NCBI GenBank assembly: GCA_031268525.1
Contig: JAIRXA010000120.1
Location: 1 to 13,106, forward strand
Direction of reading: 5' to 3'
From: Coriobacteriales bacterium
GTDB taxonomy: Bacteria > Actinomycetota > Coriobacteriia > Coriobacteriales > UBA8131
DNA length: 13,106 nucleotides
The position numbers and the translations under genes were made by a program. Positions 1-6,936 of this stretch are shown one piece after another (within the stretch, counting starts at the first letter, position 1; the number at the start of each line of letters is the position of its first letter). The notes beneath the pieces are model-generated. The model was given only the letters and a program-made list of their open reading frames with translations, had not been told where the DNA came from and ran no database searches.

Positions 1-206
1 CTGCCACGTGATCGCTGCCTCCGTCTTCGTCGTCAGATCACGAAGGCCCGCAGAAGATGACACGGAAGATGTGAGCTTTGCCCCGCAGGCGTAAAGAAGA
101 CACATACGTCTGTCTGTCATGACGAAGGCCTCGATCTCCTCTGACCCCCCGGAAGAGATCGGGGCCCTCTGTCCCGTGGGCGGTCAGAGGGGACGGGATG
201 GACGCA

Positions 207-230
207 GGAAACACAAAAGGAAACACAAAA
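207..230. repeat. Tandem 12-bp direct repeat
   Basis: The word GGAAACACAAAA occurs twice back to back at 207-218 and 219-230. The second copy is the outer end of the 34-bp inverted-repeat arm, and the reverse complement of the word ends the other arm. The extra copy lies outside the palindrome, so it may be a slippage product or a trace of how the element inserted. Confidence 0.9.
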
Positions 231-326
231 GGGACGGGGTATTTTGTGTTAGGAAAGTGAGTTGTGCGATTCAGGGCCGTACTTTTATAATGCTAACACA
301 AAATACCCCGTCCCTTTTGTGTTTCC
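219..326. repeat. Perfect 34-bp inverted repeat (REP/MITE-like hairpin)
   Basis: The arms at 219-252 and 293-326 are exact reverse complements over 34 bp and are separated by a 40-nt loop. The arm core reads GGGACGGGGTATTTTGTGTT. A stem this long and perfect is not a normal terminator. From memory, GGGACGG-type palindromes flanked by A/T-rich words are common near REP-associated Y1 transposases (RAYT, IS200-like) in anaerobes. That link is inference, and no transposase is seen in the window. There is no clear target-site duplication. It lies about 170 bp past the stop of the RACo gene and could stop or protect transcripts from either side. Confidence 0.85.
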
Positions 327-348
327 ACACACATCCCACATACCCACC

Positions 349-367
349 GGGCGGACAAGGCCCGCCC
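349..367. repeat. GC-rich palindrome, GGGCGG/CCGCCC
   Basis: A 6-bp stem (349-354 with 362-367) encloses a 7-nt loop. The arm begins with the same GGGCGGAC word as the palindrome at 425-444, so the two look like members of one repeat family. There is no T-run on either side, so a classic intrinsic terminator is unlikely. Confidence 0.5.
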
Positions 368-424
368 CTACAAAGGACGGTGGGCGGTCAGACGGCAAGA
401 CCTGCAGGTTCCACCAGCCGTAGA

Positions 425-444
425 GGGCGGACATCAGTCCGCCC
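425..444. repeat. 8-bp-stem palindrome GGGCGGAC-ATCA-GTCCGCCC
   Basis: The 8-bp arms 425-432 and 437-444 pair perfectly around a 4-nt loop. Read leftward it starts 47 nt after the RACo stop codon, so it may form the 3' end of the operon transcript. No U-tract follows, so it could be a Rho-independent-like pause site, an RNA-stability hairpin, or simply a REP-type repeat. Confidence 0.55.
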
Positions 445-465
445 GAGTGAGTGCGTGAGACAGCT

Positions 466-479
466 CCTTGGTGCCAAGG
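466..479 (-). terminator. Small hairpin just after the RACo stop
   Basis: CCTTGG and CCAAGG (466-471 and 474-479) form a near-perfect dyad about 12 nt beyond the RACo stop codon. With a realistic loop the stem is only about 5 bp, and no U-run follows. It may act with the stronger palindrome at 425-444 at the end of the operon. The terminator role is a guess. Confidence 0.25.
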
Positions 480-491
480 GCCTGCTTTGCT

Positions 492-2462
492 TTACGCAAA
501 CAGCGACTGGTCGGTATGGGGGAGGAAACAGGCGGCGATGAAGGCATCCATGTAGCCGGGAGTGGTGCTGAGTTCAAGGTAGGTGATGTTGGAGGCGATC
601 TGCTCTACCAACTCACGTGCGCCGCGACTGACGGCCATGGCTCGCGCGCCTGCCAGAGATGAGTTGCCGATGTAGCTGAAGCGCTTGCTGCCGAGTTTGG
701 GGAACAGACCGATGGCCGTGGCCTTGTCGATGTCTATGCCACTGCCAATACCGCCAGCCACGAGAATCCGCGAGATATCATCGACGCCAAACCCGGTAGC
801 GTCCAGCATGACCATGATGGCCGAGAAGATGGCTGCCTTGGCGCGGATGAAGTTGTCGATGTCCACCTCGGTTATGGCGATATCGACCCCTGAGGCCGTC
901 TCAGCAGCAGCGACGACCACATAGCTGCCGATGCCATACGCGTCACGTCTCACACGAGGCCCCTCGGCGACGATCGCACCTCTGCCATCTATGATGCCGG
1001 TGCGCATCAACTCGCTGATCAGATCGATCAGTCCGGAGCCACAGAGTCCAAGCGGAGCTTCATCGCCGATCACCGCGTACGTGGGTTCCAGACTCTCGTC
1101 ATCGATCGACAGGGCCTCGATGGCGCCGTTGGTGGCGCGCATCCCACAGGAGATATCGCCGCCCTCAAAGGCAGGGCCGGCCGAGCAGGCGCAGGACAGC
1201 AGAAACTCACGATTGCCAAAGACCAACTCACCATTCGTTCCGAGATCAACGAAGAGCATCAGTTCATCAAAGGACCACAGCCCACTGGCCATGACACCGG
1301 CGGTGATGTCGCCACCTACATAACTCCCAACATTCGGTGCGATGCTTACCGGAGCAGCCGCTGGGAGCGTCAGGCCAAGCTCACCAGCGCTCAGGCCAGG
1401 TGCTGAGAAAAAGCAGGGCACGAAGGGGTCGCGACGCAGATACTCGGCGGACACGCCCAACAGCAGATGGTTCATGGTAGTGTTGCCGGCAAAACTCGCC
1501 AAGGCGATGGCCTGAGCGGAAATCCCGGTCGTGGCGCACAGTGCGGCGATCAGGGGGTTAAGGGTGTCTTCGACGATGGCGCGACGCATCCGCTCCACAC
1601 CGCCAGCCCTGTTTTGGGCGATGATACGGTTGATGACATCGGCGCCATAGCGGATCTGGGCATTGCCCGCCGATGCCTGAGCCAGCACCTCGGCGTCACT
1701 CAGGCGTAGCAGTGTTGCCGAGACAGAGGTGGTTCCGATATCGCAGGCGAGCACGCAGGCTGGAGAGGACTCATCTGCGGAGAAGACGGAGATTACCTTC
1801 GCGGTTTCGCCACCCCCGCTCTCACCATCAAACTCAGTACCACTCACGATACCATCGGCATCGTCTCCTGATGAATACCCATACGCTATCAGGCAACGCA
1901 CCCGCCAGTTGCTTTCACGCACTACCCCCGGAAGCTCCCGCAGTACCGAAGCGGGAAGCTCAACGTCAAGCGCACCGGTCTGTTCGATGACGGCATCGAT
2001 CAGGCGTTGCCCATCCGGACGAACGTCATCGGCGCTTGGCTCAGAGAGCGTCAACGTCAGATCTCTGATGCCGGAGGCCGTGTACAGACCCTGCTCTTTC
2101 AGGCTCGTTTGCAGGGCCTGCCAGGTGCGGTCATCGGCCATTCCGGCCACCACCTTCAGGCCGGATTGCCAGGCTACGGCAGTATCAGGGAGCTCAAAGC
2201 GAGCGTCTGCGCCAACCGTGCTCATACAGGCCAGACGCCAACCGGCGGCGAAGTCTCTTTCGGAAAGGCTGGTAGATGAGCCGCCCTCAATCGCACCATC
2301 AAGCAGATGCAGGCGGCACTTGCCACAGGTGCCATTGCCGCCACAGGGCGCGTCGATCAACACGCCACCTGCACGGGCTGCCTCCAGCAGATTATCGCCG
2401 TCGGCAGCCCGGATGTGCAGATCGCCCGTAGGGCTGGTAAAAGTGATCGTGTGAGAAGCTAT
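492..2462 (-). CDS. acsV: Reductive activator of corrinoid protein (RACo-type, 2Fe-2S plus ASKHA ATPase domain)
   Basis: ATP-dependent activator that returns oxidised Co(II) corrinoid iron-sulfur protein to active Co(I). An N-terminal plant-type ferredoxin domain has Cys40, Cys46, Cys49 and Cys79 (numbered from the start chosen here; CX5CX2C then a lone Cys). It is followed by a linker, a middle domain, and a C-terminal sugar-kinase/Hsp70-like domain with phosphate motifs DIGTT near 241, DLGTNGE near 406 and AGGIGSG near 569. The length of 656 aa suits the family. The start is a problem: the first standard start codon is GTG at 2361-2363, which would remove the first beta strands of the ferredoxin fold. 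The frame stays open and homologous-looking upstream to a TGA at 2481-2483 with no ATG, GTG or TTG. An ATA at 2460-2462 has AAGGAG (2471-2476) 8 nt upstream, so I place the start there. A Gly/Asp/Ser-rich insert lies at about 197-234. It is last in the leftward operon, after acsB. The symbol follows Moorella usage. Confidence 0.9.
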   Translation of the reverse strand: MASHTITFTSPTGDLHIRAADGDNLLEAARAGGVLIDAPCGGNGTCGKCRLHLLDGAIEGGSSTSLSERDFAAGWRLACMSTVGADARFELPDTAVAWQSGLKVVAGMADDRTWQALQTSLKEQGLYTASGIRDLTLTLSEPSADDVRPDGQRLIDAVIEQTGALDVELPASVLRELPGVVRESNWRVRCLIAYGYSSGDDADGIVSGTEFDGESGGGETAKVISVFSADESSPACVLACDIGTTSVSATLLRLSDAEVLAQASAGNAQIRYGADVINRIIAQNRAGGVERMRRAIVEDTLNPLIAALCATTGISAQAIALASFAGNTTMNHLLLGVSAEYLRRDPFVPCFFSAPGLSAGELGLTLPAAAPVSIAPNVGSYVGGDITAGVMASGLWSFDELMLFVDLGTNGELVFGNREFLLSCACSAGPAFEGGDISCGMRATNGAIEALSIDDESLEPTYAVIGDEAPLGLCGSGLIDLISELMRTGIIDGRGAIVAEGPRVRRDAYGIGSYVVVAAAETASGVDIAITEVDIDNFIRAKAAIFSAIMVMLDATGFGVDDISRILVAGGIGSGIDIDKATAIGLFPKLGSKRFSYIGNSSLAGARAMAVSRGARELVEQIASNITYLELSTTPGYMDAFIAACFLPHTDQSLFA

Positions 2463-2470
2463 CTCAGGGG

Positions 2471-2476
2471 CTCCTT
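2471..2476 (-). promoter_or_regulatory. Ribosome binding site supporting the ATA start of RACo
   Basis: AAGGAG on the minus strand lies 8 nt before ATA at 2460-2462. No other start codon is available in that frame upstream of the ferredoxin cysteines. The spacing is ideal, which makes this site the main argument for the unusual start. The adjacent TGA at 2464-2466, in another frame, would allow translational coupling. Confidence 0.55.
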
Positions 2477-2582
2477 GCTCTCAAACTAAAGTGCACTCTC
2501 AGATCAAAACGTGCTCTCAGATCAAAACATACTCTCAGATCAAAACGTGCTTTCAGGTCAAAGCCTGTTCCCAAATCAAAGC
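2475..2582. repeat. Six-unit tandem repeat, 18-bp period, between acsB and RACo
   Basis: Units lie at 2475-2492, 2493-2510, 2511-2528, 2529-2546, 2547-2564 and 2565-2582. The plus-strand consensus is GTGCTCTCAGATCAAAAC. The three central units (2493-2546) are nearly identical and the outer ones drift. The units abut with no spacers, so this is not a CRISPR array. The last unit runs into the RACo ribosome binding site. Because 18 is a multiple of three, the array keeps one frame open in the operon direction, giving F-D-L-R-A-R-like hexapeptides. Function is unknown: protein-binding sites, RNA structure between the genes, or slippage-driven expansion. Confidence 0.9.
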
Positions 2583-2593
2583 CCTTGCCATTC

Positions 2594-2634
2594 CAGGAGT
2601 CCAGGTCACGCCAGGCGCGTGACCTGGACTCCTG
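2594..2634 (-). terminator. 17-bp perfect stem-loop between acsB and RACo
   Basis: The arms 2594-2610 and 2618-2634 are perfectly complementary over 17 bp with a 7-nt loop. The stem starts about 10 nt after the acsB stop codon. No U-run follows in the operon direction, so full Rho-independent termination is doubtful. A stable stem here would shield the 3' end of the upstream acs message and lower RACo output relative to AcsB. That fits a catalytic activator needed in smaller amounts than the enzymes, but this is inference. Confidence 0.6.
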
Positions 2635-2643
2635 CGGGCTTGT

Positions 2644-4776
2644 CTACATGATCGGGTCAAGCGCCAGGGCGGGATGGCCCACCTGCTCCAGGAAGGCCAG
2701 CACGGCCTCGGAGTCAGTGGCGATGGTCTCGTCGCAGATCATGTCCGTAAAGTTCTCGATACCGGTCAGCTTCTGCACCGTCTTATTCAGGCGCACAGCC
2801 ACATCGTCCTTGAGCTCCTTGGGCATCCAGACGATGCGCTCTGGCCCACCTTCGGCGTAAAGGAACTTCTGGGAACCGATGAAGTGGCGGCCATGTCCCA
2901 TGAAACCCGGGGTCTGCACGCCGCCGCCGGTCATCGAGGCCAACTCGCCAAAGGTCATGCCGGTCGGGGTCATGCCCACATACTCACGATTGACGACGAC
3001 CACACCATTAGCCTCGGGCATCACACCGCAGATGCACTCAAAGCAGCCACAGGATGTCATCGGATCCTCCATGATGGAGTACAGCGTCACCTGGTGGACG
3101 TTGCCGTGGCTTGCCTCGTCAACCTTCTTGTTGACCTCTGTGTAGATGCCCAGCCGCTCATCGAGCAGGCCGATCTTGTCGATGGGCTGGCAGGCTCCCA
3201 GGGGAGTGAGTTCCTTGGTAGCCTTGGCGTCCAACCAGCTGACGGCACCGCACAGCCCCAGACGTTCCGGCGTGACGACACAGCAGTGCGCGGGCGCGAA
3301 GCTCTGGCACAGGATGCAGGTGTAGTACTTATCGACACTTTCGTCGGTCATGTTATCAATACGGGAATCGCGCTCGGTGTAGCGCGGCAGGGCCTCGTTT
3401 TCCATCAGGGCACGGGCCTTTTCGGGGTCGGTGATCAGAGTGATCTGGCACTTGTCCACAACCTCGGAGAAATCATCCATGATCATCGCATAGAGCACTT
3501 CGGCGAAATGCTTGAGCTCAAAGCCCATGTTGCGAGCCTCATTGCTGATACGGATGCGGATCAGATTGCGCTGGCCTGTGTGCATGATGCCTTCGAGGAA
3601 GTTAAACCAGTAGTGTATCTTGCGCTCGATGACCGGCTCAAAGTCCGACTGCATCTTGGTGCCGGAGACCTCGACGTAGGTAGCCAGAGCCATCTCCAGC
3701 ATACCCTCTCCCGCCATCTCGGGGCCGTCGATGATGATCTTGTGGTCGGTGATCTCGCTCGGATCGCGCATCACGACGAGCTCAAAGACGGGATTCTTGT
3801 CAGAGGAGAACTCGGCGTAGGTGTCGGCCTTGCGGATGATCTCGCCCTCAAAGGCCGAGGCGCAGCCCAGTGGGATGGGGAGCGACTTGGTCTTGACCTT
3901 GATGTTGCGCAGTTCAAGCGACTTGGCGGCAGTGAGATCGAGGTCGGTGACCGACTCCAGTGCTCCGGCGATCTGCAGGTCGCCGAGATCCTGGTCGGTG
4001 ATGACGGGGAATCCCAGCGCGATGGCGCCTGCGCCAGCCGATACGGTTACGGCATCCAATGCCCCAAAGGCGTTGACGAAGGCCGGTACGCGCTCCTTGG
4101 TGTATGCCAGCAGGTCCGGCAGGGCGCCCGGCTGGATGTTCCCGAAGATCAGTGCTGCGCGGATGGCGACGGTGACAACGTGGGTAACCGCGGTCACGTC
4201 ATGGCCGAGCGGCACGACGCGAAAGTCCAGGCCAACCTTGACGCCTGCGGCGGGCACCTGATCGACGACGCCGCCGACCAAGAAGGTCAGAATGCCCTTG
4301 GACTGATAGTCCTTGACAACGGCGGCGAGCGTCGCAGGGTCATCGGCGGTGCCGATGACGACGGCGACACCGGGAATATCACCGGTGACCAGCGGCACAC
4401 CCAGCGAGCGGATGATCTTGTCTGGAACAAAGCCGATCCCGCCCTCGTTTTCGTAGGGCGTAGCTCCGCCTATGAACTTCAGGCCCTCGAGTATCTCGGC
4501 GCCGACGGCGGTAGCCAGTCCGGCGTTGAGTGCGTCGCCCAGATCCTCTTTGTTGGTGATCAGGCTCTTGAGCACGCCTACGCAGGCCAAAAGATCGCCG
4601 AGTTTGGTGACCTTCACGCCGGTTGCGGCATAGATGGTCGGGAAGAAATACGCAGTGTCGGGGAAGGCGATCGGCGCGTCCTCGCCATAGGTGGCGATGG
4701 CGTCATTGACGGCTCCCTCAGTCAGTCCGGCGACGGCATTTGAGCCGCCATAGATCAGATCGGTCAATCCGCTCAT
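2644..4776 (-). CDS. acsB: Acetyl-CoA synthase (CODH/ACS complex, AcsB, A-cluster subunit)
   Basis: Makes acetyl-CoA from CO, the methyl group on the corrinoid protein, and CoA at the nickel-iron A-cluster. The protein is 710 aa, close to the about 730 aa of the Moorella enzyme, and has the N-terminal domain that archaeal forms lack. A-cluster ligands are present: Cys487, Cys490, Cys499 and Cys509 for the 4Fe-4S cube (CILC, then CVV, then GLCG), and Cys576-Gly577-Cys578 for the distal nickel. By alignment from memory these match Moorella 506, 509, 518, 528 and 595-597. Extra cysteines sit at 498, 581 and 583. I chose ATG at 4774-4776 because GAGGAGG precedes it at a good distance. A longer frame upstream would overlap acsE and has no such site. 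The start lies about 10 nt after the acsE stop, so the two are probably coupled. The partner CO dehydrogenase gene is not in the window. Confidence 0.97.
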   Translation of the reverse strand: MSGLTDLIYGGSNAVAGLTEGAVNDAIATYGEDAPIAFPDTAYFFPTIYAATGVKVTKLGDLLACVGVLKSLITNKEDLGDALNAGLATAVGAEILEGLKFIGGATPYENEGGIGFVPDKIIRSLGVPLVTGDIPGVAVVIGTADDPATLAAVVKDYQSKGILTFLVGGVVDQVPAAGVKVGLDFRVVPLGHDVTAVTHVVTVAIRAALIFGNIQPGALPDLLAYTKERVPAFVNAFGALDAVTVSAGAGAIALGFPVITDQDLGDLQIAGALESVTDLDLTAAKSLELRNIKVKTKSLPIPLGCASAFEGEIIRKADTYAEFSSDKNPVFELVVMRDPSEITDHKIIIDGPEMAGEGMLEMALATYVEVSGTKMQSDFEPVIERKIHYWFNFLEGIMHTGQRNLIRIRISNEARNMGFELKHFAEVLYAMIMDDFSEVVDKCQITLITDPEKARALMENEALPRYTERDSRIDNMTDESVDKYYTCILCQSFAPAHCCVVTPERLGLCGAVSWLDAKATKELTPLGACQPIDKIGLLDERLGIYTEVNKKVDEASHGNVHQVTLYSIMEDPMTSCGCFECICGVMPEANGVVVVNREYVGMTPTGMTFGELASMTGGGVQTPGFMGHGRHFIGSQKFLYAEGGPERIVWMPKELKDDVAVRLNKTVQKLTGIENFTDMICDETIATDSEAVLAFLEQVGHPALALDPIM

Positions 4777-4786
4777 GATTTCCTCC

Positions 4787-5572
4787 TCAGATTTCCAGAT
4801 ATGAATCGGCATACAGGATATTACCACGAATAACATCACAGCTCTTGACGGTCTCCATCATCCGCTGGTCGCAGGGATTGATGATAACGCTGCTCAGGCC
4901 ACTCTGCATGGCCATCGCGACCATGGACGCGTCCATGATGGGCCGGATGTGCGGCGGCATACCGTTTGAGATATTCGACAGGCCTCCCGTGGTGTTCAGG
5001 CCCATGTCGGTGAGCATGCGAATGGCTTCCAATACGTCGGGCAGCTTTTCCTGCATGCCCTTGATGACGAGGAACAGGGGGTCGAACCACATATCTTCAG
5101 GCTCCATACCCAGTTCCATACCATGCTCCAGGAGCTCTTGGCAATAGGTCATGCGCTCGTCATTGTCTACGGGTACTCCGGCCTTGGAGCATAACGCTAT
5201 TACAATAGCATCATTGGCGGCGGCCAGATCGACATTGCTGATACGTTCCCCGGCATCCGCCGAGTTGATAATCGGTTTGCCCTTGGCGCGATTGTATACG
5301 GAGATACCGGCCTCGATGGCCTTCTGGTTGACGGTATCCAGGCACAGCGGCACGTTATCAAACTCGTCTTGCAGCACCTGCACCGCCCACTTCATCAGAT
5401 CCTCGCCGTCGCGTTCGGCCGGGCCGATATTAACATCGAGATAGGTCGCGCCGGCGGCGAGTTGTTCACGCGCTCGCTGGAGCACCGGCCCGGGATCTCG
5501 CGCCAACATGGCCTCACGGATCACTGGGGAGATGAAGTGGATACGTTCGCCGATTACGATGAACTTTCCCAT
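4787..5572 (-). CDS. acsE: Methyltetrahydrofolate:corrinoid iron-sulfur protein methyltransferase
   Basis: Moves the methyl group from methyltetrahydrofolate to Co(I) of the corrinoid iron-sulfur protein, joining the folate branch to acetyl-CoA synthesis. At 261 aa it is a single pterin-binding TIM barrel, the usual size for AcsE (Moorella about 262). Visible family segments are GATYLDVNIGP (41-51), LDTVN (78-82), INSADAGER (102-110), the FDPL stretch (163-166) and GLSNISNG (197-204), which carries the folate-contacting Asn. There is no cobalamin-binding domain, as expected because cobalamin sits on AcsC/AcsD. Start: ATG at 5570-5572 has AAAGGA about 8 nt upstream. The ATG 9 nt earlier would overlap that site. 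Only 16 nt separate it from the acsC stop. Confidence 0.96.
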   Translation of the reverse strand: MGKFIVIGERIHFISPVIREAMLARDPGPVLQRAREQLAAGATYLDVNIGPAERDGEDLMKWAVQVLQDEFDNVPLCLDTVNQKAIEAGISVYNRAKGKPIINSADAGERISNVDLAAANDAIVIALCSKAGVPVDNDERMTYCQELLEHGMELGMEPEDMWFDPLFLVIKGMQEKLPDVLEAIRMLTDMGLNTTGGLSNISNGMPPHIRPIMDASMVAMAMQSGLSSVIINPCDQRMMETVKSCDVIRGNILYADSYLEI

Positions 5573-5588
5573 GTGTCCCATCCTTTCT

Positions 5589-6935
5589 CTAAGCGCTGAG
5601 TTCGTTGATAAACTTCACGATCTGGATAGCTTCGTTCGGGCCGACCACGATGGTCCAGCCGGGAAGCTTTTCCTCAAGCTCACCCTTGAGTACCGCGACC
5701 TTGCCCGGGATGACCAGAGTGCGGCTTGTCACCTTATCCTCGATGCCGGCCTCTGCGATGAACTTTGCAATGGAGGAGGCTGTGAATTTGCCTGCCGCCC
5801 AAGAGGTCAGCACCGAGTAGCCACCGGCATCGCTGATCAGCAGGTTGGTCGGTACGCCACTGCGTTCAAACTCTCCGGAGACCACGAAATAGGTCAGCGC
5901 GAAATCGCAGGTGATCGCGCAGATGGCGCTGGGGTCAGCACCATTGAGTGGGTAGACGCCGGGGTCGACCTTCATTGGCTTCTGAGGGTCGGTGAAGATG
6001 TTTTGACGCAGGCCATGCAGCGGCAGGCTGAGAGCGTAATCGAGCTTCTCCAAAACGATGATTGAGCCATATTTCAGCGTGAACAGCGAGGCCAGCGCTG
6101 TGGCCAGATGGTGATTGCCGGCGGCGAGCGTCGCTATGTTGACCAGTGAGGGATAGCCGAAGCTGCGGTCGCCACCGCTGATCGCTGCACGACGGATCTG
6201 CACCGCGCCAGCAAAGGCCTCTTTGGCCGAGGCGCAGCCCACATCGAGTATGAGCCGTTTGGTACCCAGTTTTTCCAGAGCTTCGACGGTGTCGTGTAGC
6301 TCTGCAAGCGATGAGGCACGCACGCCCAGTGCTACATCTGCGTCACTTGCCAACGCGTAGAAGGCTTCATAGTTATCCGGCGTCGCTCCATGCAGCACGG
6401 GGCCGGCGCCCGCGACTTTTGCCAGAGCCGCTTTGGCGATCTCCTCGTCGGTGACATCGAGCACGAGGGTACGACCGGCTGTCCGGGCCTTCTCGACAAG
6501 AGCCACATAGGCATCGGCCGTGCCACCACCATGGGAGACAAAGAGCAGGTCGGTGGTCATGCGCTCACCGATGCGCTCGTAGTCCAAAGCCGCAACTTCG
6601 GTCAGGCGTGCGTCGATGACCTCGGCAGGCATGTCGTCGGTCAGACGCACGGCATACAGGCTTTTGGATACGAAGGTCTTGTCGTGGCGCATCAGCACGG
6701 TTTCGCCGCCGAGGGTGTGGGCAGCATCGCCAACGCCGATGTGTACGGTCTTCATCGGGGGCGCCGTGGCGTCGGTGAGCTGGGCGATGGCCTCGGGCGT
6801 CATGTGCGGGCAGGCATCGATGGGAAGTGCGCCCTGGGCGACCTTCATCGAGAAAGCCATGCAGGTTGGCACGCCGCAGTCCTTGCAGTTGGTCTTGGGG
6901 GTCAGCTTGAAGATATCGAGTCCCTTGAGGGCCAT
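5589..6935 (-). CDS. acsC: Corrinoid/iron-sulfur protein large subunit (AcsC)
   Basis: Large subunit of the heterodimer that shuttles the methyl group from AcsE to AcsB. The N-terminus has the 4Fe-4S motif Cys17-X2-Cys20-X4-Cys25-X16-Cys42, the spacing known from the Moorella protein. A TIM-barrel region follows, then a C-terminal domain that binds the corrinoid in this family, ending at residue 448 (family about 445). The 4Fe-4S cluster passes an electron for reactivation, and RACo at the end of the operon acts on the same cobalt. ATG at 6933-6935 has GGAAGGAGG upstream, lying inside the end of acsD. The acsD stop is 1 nt before this start, so strict coupling and equal output of the two subunits are expected. 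Confidence 0.97.
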   Translation of the reverse strand: MALKGLDIFKLTPKTNCKDCGVPTCMAFSMKVAQGALPIDACPHMTPEAIAQLTDATAPPMKTVHIGVGDAAHTLGGETVLMRHDKTFVSKSLYAVRLTDDMPAEVIDARLTEVAALDYERIGERMTTDLLFVSHGGGTADAYVALVEKARTAGRTLVLDVTDEEIAKAALAKVAGAGPVLHGATPDNYEAFYALASDADVALGVRASSLAELHDTVEALEKLGTKRLILDVGCASAKEAFAGAVQIRRAAISGGDRSFGYPSLVNIATLAAGNHHLATALASLFTLKYGSIIVLEKLDYALSLPLHGLRQNIFTDPQKPMKVDPGVYPLNGADPSAICAITCDFALTYFVVSGEFERSGVPTNLLISDAGGYSVLTSWAAGKFTASSIAKFIAEAGIEDKVTSRTLVIPGKVAVLKGELEEKLPGWTIVVGPNEAIQIVKFINELSA

Positions 6936-6936
6936 G

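Larger units (their letters stand above)
1..491. other. Non-coding, palindrome-rich region downstream of the leftward operon
   Basis: No reading frame here looks like a real protein. The open frames are short and rich in Arg, Pro and Ser, run through the inverted repeats, and resemble no family I know. The region is packed with repeats: a 9-bp stem at 138-146/182-190, a 12-bp direct repeat at 207-230, a perfect 34-bp inverted repeat at 219-326, and GC-rich palindromes at 349-367, 425-444 and 466-479. A 13-bp word beginning GTGGGCGGTCAGA occurs at 176-188 and again at 380-392. This is typical of an intergenic dump of REP or MITE-like elements. A gene to the left of the window cannot be excluded. 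Confidence 0.7.

Noticed and set aside
119..541. 140-codon plus-strand frame at the left end
   Set aside because: Runs through the 34-bp inverted repeat and the palindromes and into the RACo 3' end. Composition is Arg/Pro/Ser-rich noise.
2475..2582. CRISPR array
   Set aside because: Units of 18 bp abut with no spacers, and there are no cas genes.
2674..4743. 689-codon open frame on the plus strand opposite acsB
   Set aside because: It is antisense to an unmistakable AcsB with all cluster ligands. Long antisense frames are expected from GC-rich codon bias, and its protein resembles no family.
4777..4839. Extended AcsB start 21 codons upstream
   Set aside because: It would overlap acsE and lacks a binding site. 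A strong GAGGAGG precedes ATG at 4774-4776.
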